Shown here one piece after another: positions 54,902 to 61,005 of a DNA stretch of 64,000 nucleotides. The DNA is taken from positions 534,439 to 598,438 of the forward strand of contig BQJC01000003.1 in assembly GCA_021604505.1 (NCBI GenBank). The letters are read 5' to 3'. The notes under the pieces are model-generated. The model was not told the origin of the DNA. It saw only the letters and a list, made by a program, of their open reading frames with translations, and searched no databases. A program made the position numbers and the translations under genes. Position 1 is the stretch's first letter. Each line of letters starts with the position of its first letter. This DNA is from Nitrospinaceae bacterium. Its GTDB lineage: Bacteria > Nitrospinota > Nitrospinia > Nitrospinales > VA-1.

Positions 54902-56149
54902 TTAGTTTTGCCTGAATGGGATTCGAAAAAAGAAAGTCGCGCCTTTTCCCAATTCACTTTGCACACCTATTTTTCCACCATGCATTTCCACAAAGCTTTT
55001 GGCAATATTCAACCCAAGGCCCGTACTTTTCTCTCCGCCGGTGGGTTTGGCCCCCAATGTCTGAAACTCAAGAAAAAGTAATTTTTGCTCTTCCTTGGAA
55101 ATCCCGGGCCCCTCATCCTTTACCGAAAATTCCACAAAATCATTTTCTCTTTTCGTGGTCACATTAATTGTGGATCCGTGGGGAGAAAACTTGACCGCGT
55201 TGCTGATCATATTATTGATGACCTGACTCATTCTGATTTCGTCGAATAAAAAAGCAGGGATGGGTTCCTGAGAATGTTGAAAGGAAATCCCTTTTCGCGC
55301 CGCTAATAAACCGTTGAGCTCAATTTTTTGTTCCACCAGGGAACTAAAATTATTTTGTTCGAGGTGTAAGCTAATGTTTCCGTTTTCAATTTTGGAATAA
55401 TCCAGCAAATCATTGAGTAATTGGCTCATCTCCTTGCTGGATTTGTAAATTTTCTTAAGGAGGCCGGTTTGTCTATCGCTCAGGTTACTTTGCAGGTCTT
55501 CCTCCAGCAAAAATTGGGCTCCCGAGTGGATAACATAAAGAGGGTTTCTCAAATCGTGCGCGGCGATACTCAATATTTTGCTTTTGAAATTATTCAAGTC
55601 CTTCAGTTTTTGGATCAATGCCTTTTGTTCCTTTTCGACCCGCTTTCGATGCGTGATATCCCGTTCCGTTGTGGCAACTGCCACGGGTTCTCCTTCCTCA
55701 TTTTTAAGAAGGGTTTCTGTCAACCAGACATCCAAAACCTTTCCGCCTTTGGTGGCTCTTTGAGTCTCCCAGGAATCGACAGTTTCCCCCTTTTCCAATC
55801 TGGTCAGGACCCTCAGCGTTTCATCATGTTTATTTTCAGGAACGATTTTTAGAATGCTGTTTCCAAGCATCTCAGATTGTGAATAACCGTAAATCCGTTC
55901 GGCTCCCCGGTTCCAGGCGGAGATTCTTCCATCGAAACCCTGAACCGTGATGGCATCGTTGGAATCTTCAACGACTGCGACCAGGCGGCATGAATCCGTA
56001 GCTGAATTTTTGCGCTTATGTTCGGGATTCTCCGCTTTTTTCAACTGGCTCTTTAAGTTCGTCACCTCCTGTTTAAGTTTCTTACGGGACTTGTGAGAGC
56101 CGCTGGGAACTTCTTGCGTAGAAGCAACAGAACCGTTTTTATGATTCAT
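54902..56149 (-). CDS. Soluble PAS-domain sensor histidine kinase
   Basis: This 415-residue kinase has no membrane helix. It has a short coiled, charged N-terminus, a PAS domain with PAC (about residues 55-170: DAITVQGFDGRISAWNRGAERIYGYS), a HisKA dimerisation helix with the phosphorylated His in SIAAHDLRNPLYVIHSG, and a HATPase (VINNMISNAVKFSP, VKDEGPGIS, STGLGLNIAKSFV). ATG 56149 is chosen because ggagg stands a few bases upstream in transcript direction. No response-regulator gene is adjacent. The Hpt protein at 28 kb could in principle belong to the same relay. Confidence 0.92.
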   Translation of the reverse strand: MNHKNGSVASTQEVPSGSHKSRKKLKQEVTNLKSQLKKAENPEHKRKNSATDSCRLVAVVEDSNDAITVQGFDGRISAWNRGAERIYGYSQSEMLGNSILKIVPENKHDETLRVLTRLEKGETVDSWETQRATKGGKVLDVWLTETLLKNEEGEPVAVATTERDITHRKRVEKEQKALIQKLKDLNNFKSKILSIAAHDLRNPLYVIHSGAQFLLEEDLQSNLSDRQTGLLKKIYKSSKEMSQLLNDLLDYSKIENGNISLHLEQNNFSSLVEQKIELNGLLAARKGISFQHSQEPIPAFLFDEIRMSQVINNMISNAVKFSPHGSTINVTTKRENDFVEFSVKDEGPGISKEEQKLLFLEFQTLGAKPTGGEKSTGLGLNIAKSFVEMHGGKIGVQSELGKGATFFFRIPFRQN

Positions 56150-56247
56150 GTGTAGCCTCCTCAACCTGAAGTGGGTGCTAATTCCACGCAACCATTCACA
56201 GAATCAGCACCCAATTTTATTTTCACTTTCTCATCACTAAATTAAAC

Positions 56248-56742
56248 TTAACTTTTTATAGTGATCTTCTTTGCTTCTTTTTGCGCTTTTTCCGATTTAG
56301 GAAGTTTCACCGTCAAGATGCCCTTTTTGAAAGAAGCCTCTACTTTATCGGATTCAATCTCTGCCGGTAAAGCGATCCTTCTTTGGAATTTTCCGAAGGT
56401 CCGCTCCATCCGGTAGAAATTTTTTTGTTTCTCCTCCTTTTCATGTTTCTTTTCGCCCTTCAAAGTCAGCACATTTTCCGACAGAGACACATCAACATCT
56501 TTCTCATCCAGTCCAGGAAGCTCTGCCACCACCTGCACTTCCCCGTCAGTTTCAGTAACGTCCACCTTTGGCATGGGAGCCGTGGGAGCCATCAAATCCG
56601 TTCCGAAGGAAGCCTCATCAAAAAAGTTTCTGCTGAAATTTCGGAACATCCGGTTCATTTCCCGTTCCATATTGGCAAACGGGCTTTCCATCAAATACTT
56701 GTCATCATCATTTATCCGGGGAATTAGATTTTTAAAGTTCAT
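56248..56742 (-). CDS. Small heat-shock protein, Hsp20/alpha-crystallin
   Basis: This 164-residue protein has an alpha-crystallin domain (VDVTETDGEVQVVAELPGLDEKDVDVSLSENVLTLKGEK ... RRIALPAEIESDKVEASFKKGILTVKLPKSE) and a C-terminal ITIKS extension for oligomer assembly. It holds unfolding proteins in the cytoplasm until refolding. ATG 56742 is used because ggagg lies six bases before it in transcript direction. It stands next to the PAS kinase but with its own spacing. Confidence 0.95.
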   Translation of the reverse strand: MNFKNLIPRINDDDKYLMESPFANMEREMNRMFRNFSRNFFDEASFGTDLMAPTAPMPKVDVTETDGEVQVVAELPGLDEKDVDVSLSENVLTLKGEKKHEKEEKQKNFYRMERTFGKFQRRIALPAEIESDKVEASFKKGILTVKLPKSEKAQKEAKKITIKS

Positions 56743-57050
56743 GACAATCCTCCCTTCTTTTTTCAACTAAGAATTGGTATTCACCTCTTACTGATAACGA
56801 TTCCAGGGAAAACTCTTTTATTCTCCCTGTTTATTTAATGGGACGCATTTTCAAACCTGTCAAGCTTGACCAGGAAATTTCCCACCCTGGTAACATACTG
56901 AAAATTAGACAAATAAAGGAACTCTACGATTAAAAAAAGCAGGGGGAATCAAATAAAGGGGTGGCGGAAAATCGGTTGCCGGGATAAGAGAAAGATCCAG
57001 AGGCAAGGAAAAAATAGTAATTTCCCCTAATTTTTACCGGCAGCATCCTA

Positions 57051-57059
57051 TGCTATAAT
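57051..57059 (+). promoter_or_regulatory. Extended -10 promoter upstream of the broken tRNA
   Basis: TGCTATAAT fits TG-N-TATAAT about 85 bases before the tRNA fragment, with tttacc as a weak -35 box about 15 bases upstream. It shows that the tRNA once had a normal promoter. Confidence 0.45.
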
Positions 57060-57142
57060 CCCCGGTCTTAATGCATTGGAGCCAAACGAAAAAACCAAGC
57101 AACCGGCTTCTTCAGGAAAAAAAATCATCCTACCCATGTAGA

Positions 57143-57183
<41 letters not shown>

Positions 57184-57446
57184 AGAACCATTTAAAAAAA
57201 ACAACAACTTACAGCAATAAATAACAATAATGAAATTAATAGGTTAGTGAAATTTCGTAATTGCGGTTGGTTGTGGAAAATGGCCATTATTTACTGGCAA
57301 ATGCCCAAAAATTGCCCCAAGAACTCAAGATAAATATCGCTTCCCAAAGCCCGTTGGTGTCCGCCTCTTTCTCAATTATCCACCTGTAGACTTTTTCCTC
57401 CTAAAAACCAAATTAAGGCCCAAATCCCTACCCATTAGCCCCTCAT

Positions 57447-57499
57447 CCCAAGATTCAGGTCACCCCGTCCCAAGTTACAGGTTCCAGGTTCTAAGTTCT
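57447..57499. repeat. Short imperfect tandem repeat
   Basis: Three diverged units read cccaagattcaggtca, cccaagttacaggttc and caggttctaagttc, one after the other. The function is unknown; they may be remnants of a larger repeat array or integrase arm-type sites. Confidence 0.4.
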
Positions 57500-57714
57500 C
57501 CTTCCCGCGCCCATTGTTATAACTATTGGGGATGTTGAAGCTCGATGGGGTGGGGCCAAAAATGAACAAAACGTATTTAGCTGACTGGGTCAGAAATTAG
57601 AGCCCTATTTTTGTTATCATGGCTCGGTGTGTTAGTTCATGGTCCAGATTCATTTAAGAAGTAGTACCATGCCTGATCGGAACGTCTGCTCACAATCCCA
57701 AAGCGGGCTTTCTC

Positions 57715-57885
57715 ATGACAAGTAAAAAATAGGCTCTCTTAGAAATTATTAAGCTTGCTTTTCCTGCGGGTGAAATTGTCTTCTATCCAGTGACCAAGAA
57801 CCACCATTGCGATGGAGTACTGCGTCTATCGATCAGTCAACAAGATGATCCAATGCAAGTCCGAGCCGAAGCGAAAATTATATGA
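57715..57885 (+). pseudogene. Possible remnant of a small gene with an in-frame stop
   Basis: From ATG 57715 the frame reads MTSKK, then TAG at 57730-57732, then 50 open codons to TGA at 57883-57885. The second part (LAFPAGEIVFYPVTKNHHCDGV...) has protein-like composition but matches nothing I recognise. It may be the decayed end of a transferred gene. Confidence 0.3.
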
Positions 57886-58009
57886 AATGTTCGACTTCTT
57901 TAGATAGTTTTGTTAATTCAAAAAACCGGTGTACTAAATTTATTAAATCGTTATTTGCAAAGAATCATCTTAAACATTTTTTAAACCAGATATTGACAAA
58001 ATATAGGTC

Positions 58010-59701
58010 ATGACCATCCCGATTCTTATTCTCTTTTTTCCTCTTTTAGCTGGAATCCTTATTGGGGTCTTTGGCAAACGCATGCCATCTCATGTAGCCC
58101 GGGTAGGAGTCATTGCAACGGCAAGCTCGTTTTTCCTTTCTGCTTGGACTCTCTTCTATGTGAGCACAGAAGGCCCAATCCATTTGATGCTGTGGCCGTT
58201 AAACCCTGAAAACTCCTCCGTTTTAAAAGTTGGAATGTTGATTGATCGGCTCACGGCCGTCATGATGGTGTTGATCACAAGTGTCAGCACAGTTATTCAT
58301 GTATATTCGATTCGATATTTACAGGGCGATCCCGGTTATGCTCGATTTTTCGCGCTGTTGAGCTTTATGACTTTTGTGATTCTTTCTCTCGTTTCTAGCC
58401 CGAACTTGTTCATGCTGTTTGTGTTTTGGCAGTTATTAAGTTGGGCACTCTATCTTATTCTCGCATTTAATTTTCCCAACCGTCCGGCTTGTCAGAATGC
58501 ATTTAAAACTTTTTTCGTTCATCGAGTTGGGGATGTAAGCTTTCTTTGCGGAATCTTCCTAGCCTATAAATATTTCGGCACTTTAGAGTTTACTGAACTT
58601 TTTAAAGTAGCGAAAGAACAGCCTCAAGTGATTTCGTTGTTTTCTGGAATGCTTGATATCAGCGCTGTTACTGCGATCGCATTATTAATTTTTGTTGGCG
58701 CGATGGCCAAATCTTCTCAATTTCCTTTACACGTGTGGTTACCCGACACGATGGATTCGCCCACTCCCGTGTCAGCCCTTATGCACGCAGGAATAATAAA
58801 TGCAGGTGGGTTTTTATTGAATCGATTGGCTCCCTTTTATGTACTTTCGCCAAATACTCTTCATATCGTTTTTGTGATCGGTGTTCTGACGGTTTTACTC
58901 GGAGCCTCCATGATGCTCGCGCAAAATGATATCAAGAAAACCTTGGGGTTCTCGACCATGGGGCAAATGGGCTACATGATTATGGAATGTGGGCTTGGAG
59001 CATTTGCGCTGGCTATCTTTCATTTGATCGCGCACGGTTTTTTTAAAGCAACATTGTTCCTGGGGGCAGGACAAGGCATTCATGCAGCACGGGAGGAACC
59101 AAAGTTTCCGGATTCGTCAGGCCATGGACCCAAAAAATCTTCCAACTCATTAACCTTTATCACGGGCCTGATTCTCACGTTAATTATGCCGCTGATTATT
59201 CTTATGGTCGCACATGGCATGTTGAATATTCCCCTACAAGAAGGGCATGGAGCGGTTATTTTGCTCTTTTTTGCCTGGGTGACGGCTTCTCAGGTCATGT
59301 TTAGTTTATACCGACTTCATGCAGTGGCATCCTGGAAGGTCGCTGGCGCGATGGTTGCCGCTCTATTTTTTATCGGCTTTGTCTATCTTTGGGGTGCTGA
59401 GGTTTTCACACATTTTCTTTATCCTGAGCCAGGTGTATCTGATGGTTTCTTCGCGTCTGCGGCACTCAACCCACGCATTTTTGACATACTTATTCTGTTG
59501 TCCACCCTTCTCATTCTCATCAGTTGGATCAGCGTATATACCAATTCTAAAGGGGAAAAAATATTTATCACCAATTGGGTCACTTCCTTTAGAAAACAAC
59601 TTTATATTCTTTTGATCAACCGATTCTATGTGGACTTGGTTTACGTACGATGGAGTAACAACCTGTTACGTCTGGCTCAAAAAGTAGCTCATCGTTTTTG
59701 A
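58010..59701 (+). CDS. dabB: DabB: NuoL/MrpA-like membrane subunit of a DAB inorganic-carbon transporter
   Basis: This 563-residue polytopic protein is related to the antiporter-like subunits of complex I. It has VLITSVSTVIHVYSIRYL, FWQLLSWALYLILAFNFPN, the core KSSQFPLHVWLPDTMDSPTPVSALMHAGIINAGG with its conserved Lys and His, and GFSTMGQMGYMIMECGLG. It is shorter than NuoL and lacks the long lateral helix. Followed by a DUF2309 protein (DabA), it is the cation-driven half of a DAB system, in which an ion gradient powers CO2 hydration and bicarbonate accumulation. It is AT-richer than the genes to the left. Confidence 0.88.
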   Translation: MTIPILILFFPLLAGILIGVFGKRMPSHVARVGVIATASSFFLSAWTLFYVSTEGPIHLMLWPLNPENSSVLKVGMLIDRLTAVMMVLITSVSTVIHVYSIRYLQGDPGYARFFALLSFMTFVILSLVSSPNLFMLFVFWQLLSWALYLILAFNFPNRPACQNAFKTFFVHRVGDVSFLCGIFLAYKYFGTLEFTELFKVAKEQPQVISLFSGMLDISAVTAIALLIFVGAMAKSSQFPLHVWLPDTMDSPTPVSALMHAGIINAGGFLLNRLAPFYVLSPNTLHIVFVIGVLTVLLGASMMLAQNDIKKTLGFSTMGQMGYMIMECGLGAFALAIFHLIAHGFFKATLFLGAGQGIHAAREEPKFPDSSGHGPKKSSNSLTFITGLILTLIMPLIILMVAHGMLNIPLQEGHGAVILLFFAWVTASQVMFSLYRLHAVASWKVAGAMVAALFFIGFVYLWGAEVFTHFLYPEPGVSDGFFASAALNPRIFDILILLSTLLILISWISVYTNSKGEKIFITNWVTSFRKQLYILLINRFYVDLVYVRWSNNLLRLAQKVAHRF

Positions 59702-59720
59702 AACATGACTGAAAACAATT

Positions 59721-60959
59721 ATGAATTTTGATAATACTTTTCCAGTAATTCTTGCTCTTATCCCACTCGCTTTGGGAGTTGTGTGGAAGTTCTCCAATGG
59801 TTCGTCTACTACCCTTAAATCTATAGGGTTGACGGTTGTTGGGGCTCTTGCTGGAGGGCTGGTTTATATGCGGTCTACATTTGAGACAGAACCGTCCATT
59901 CTGTTTTTAGCAAGCGCCATTCTTCTCTCAGGTTTTTGTGTCATTCTCAGCCAAGAGGATACGCAACAAACTTTCGCGATCTATGCTCCAATTATGATAG
60001 TTCTCGGGCTAGGCTTGGGAGTCTTGCTGAATCAAGCAATCGTGAGCAGAATATTTCTTGGTGGTCTATTAGGTTACATAGCAATTTCTCAAAATCGCGA
60101 ACAACAAAACTCCTTTCGTACAAAAATAATTTTTCTCCATATTACCCTTGCGATCATCTTCGCTTTTAGCTCCTTCTTCATCGGAGATACCTTGCAAATG
60201 TTTGCAAGCCTGTTCCTTGCTGTGACTTTCTTGCCGCTGGCTCCTTTTCACCTCCCATTCGTGGGGACAATTAAAGACGCTAAAGAGACTCTTTCAAGTT
60301 TTTGGGTTGTAGTTTGGCTGATCATTGGGCTTGCTGAGTTACGTACGCTTTACTCTTCGCTTTCAACGCAGATGCTTTTTACCCTAAGCCTTTTAGCTTT
60401 AGTAAGTGCGATGTATGCTTCTTTAGCGTCACTTGGACAAAAATTTAATAGTTTGTTTGTTGCCTCTGCAACCGTGGCTCATGTGGCCCTTGTTTGGGGC
60501 CTTCTTGAGGTATTCCCGAGTTTCCCAAAATGGGGAATTCCCTTTGGTATCGCCTTGGCATTCGTGATGGGCGGCATCTCCCTTGCCTTTTCTTTTGTTC
60601 GACAGCGTTATGGATGGAGAACCCTCGGAAAGCTTCCAGGGTTAGCCTCGCCCATGCCTCGATTTGGAGTTGTGATGGTTCTCCTTGTGAGTTTCGCTCT
60701 TTTTCTCCCATTATTTACAACATTTTCAGGACTGATGATCATGCCAACCATCGTCATTCATGACGTTGAAATAGTCCTGATTTCGTTCCTATTTCTTGTA
60801 GTTTGGCTGGGAGGAGGCTGGTATTTTTTACAAATGCTCCATCAAACCGCCTTTGGAGAGGCACGTTCTGATGTTCCCTATTTTGATTTACGATTAACAG
60901 AATTTGTTGCCGTATCGGCATTACTATTAGGCGCTGCTTATAGTGGAATGATTTACTAA
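59721..60959 (+). CDS. Second antiporter-like membrane protein inside the DAB operon
   Basis: This 412-residue protein has about a dozen hydrophobic helices. The segment FLPLAPFHLPFVGTIKDAKETLSSFWVV resembles a worn version of the LPDAHxxAPTPVS region of NuoM/NuoN/MrpD, but the conserved lysines and histidine of proton-pumping subunits are mostly not obvious. It lies 19 bases after dabB and 46 bases before dabA and shares their base composition. The best-known DAB systems have only two genes, so this is either an extra membrane subunit or a lineage-specific partner. The assignment as NuoN/MrpD-like rests on general layout and one motif only. Confidence 0.65.
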   Translation: MNFDNTFPVILALIPLALGVVWKFSNGSSTTLKSIGLTVVGALAGGLVYMRSTFETEPSILFLASAILLSGFCVILSQEDTQQTFAIYAPIMIVLGLGLGVLLNQAIVSRIFLGGLLGYIAISQNREQQNSFRTKIIFLHITLAIIFAFSSFFIGDTLQMFASLFLAVTFLPLAPFHLPFVGTIKDAKETLSSFWVVVWLIIGLAELRTLYSSLSTQMLFTLSLLALVSAMYASLASLGQKFNSLFVASATVAHVALVWGLLEVFPSFPKWGIPFGIALAFVMGGISLAFSFVRQRYGWRTLGKLPGLASPMPRFGVVMVLLVSFALFLPLFTTFSGLMIMPTIVIHDVEIVLISFLFLVVWLGGGWYFLQMLHQTAFGEARSDVPYFDLRLTEFVAVSALLLGAAYSGMIY

Positions 60960-61005
60960 TGCGTCAATTTGTTTCAATCTTTTAAGAGGATAACGAGCGC
61001 AAACC

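Larger units (their letters stand above)
57184..58009. other. Non-coding, AT-rich stretch between broken tRNA and DAB operon
   Basis: This 826-base stretch holds no intact gene. It contains three imperfect copies of a CAAGTTnCAGGTTC-like unit (57447-57499), a short frame with an internal stop (57715-57885), and AT-rich sequence immediately before dabB. TTGACA at 57993 is too close to the dabB start to be its -35 box. It looks like scar or island-border DNA rather than ordinary intergenic sequence. Confidence 0.5.

Noticed and set aside
57993-57998. TTGACA just upstream of dabB
   Set aside because: It is only about eleven bases from the start codon, so it cannot be the -35 box of dabB, and no -10 box follows in range.
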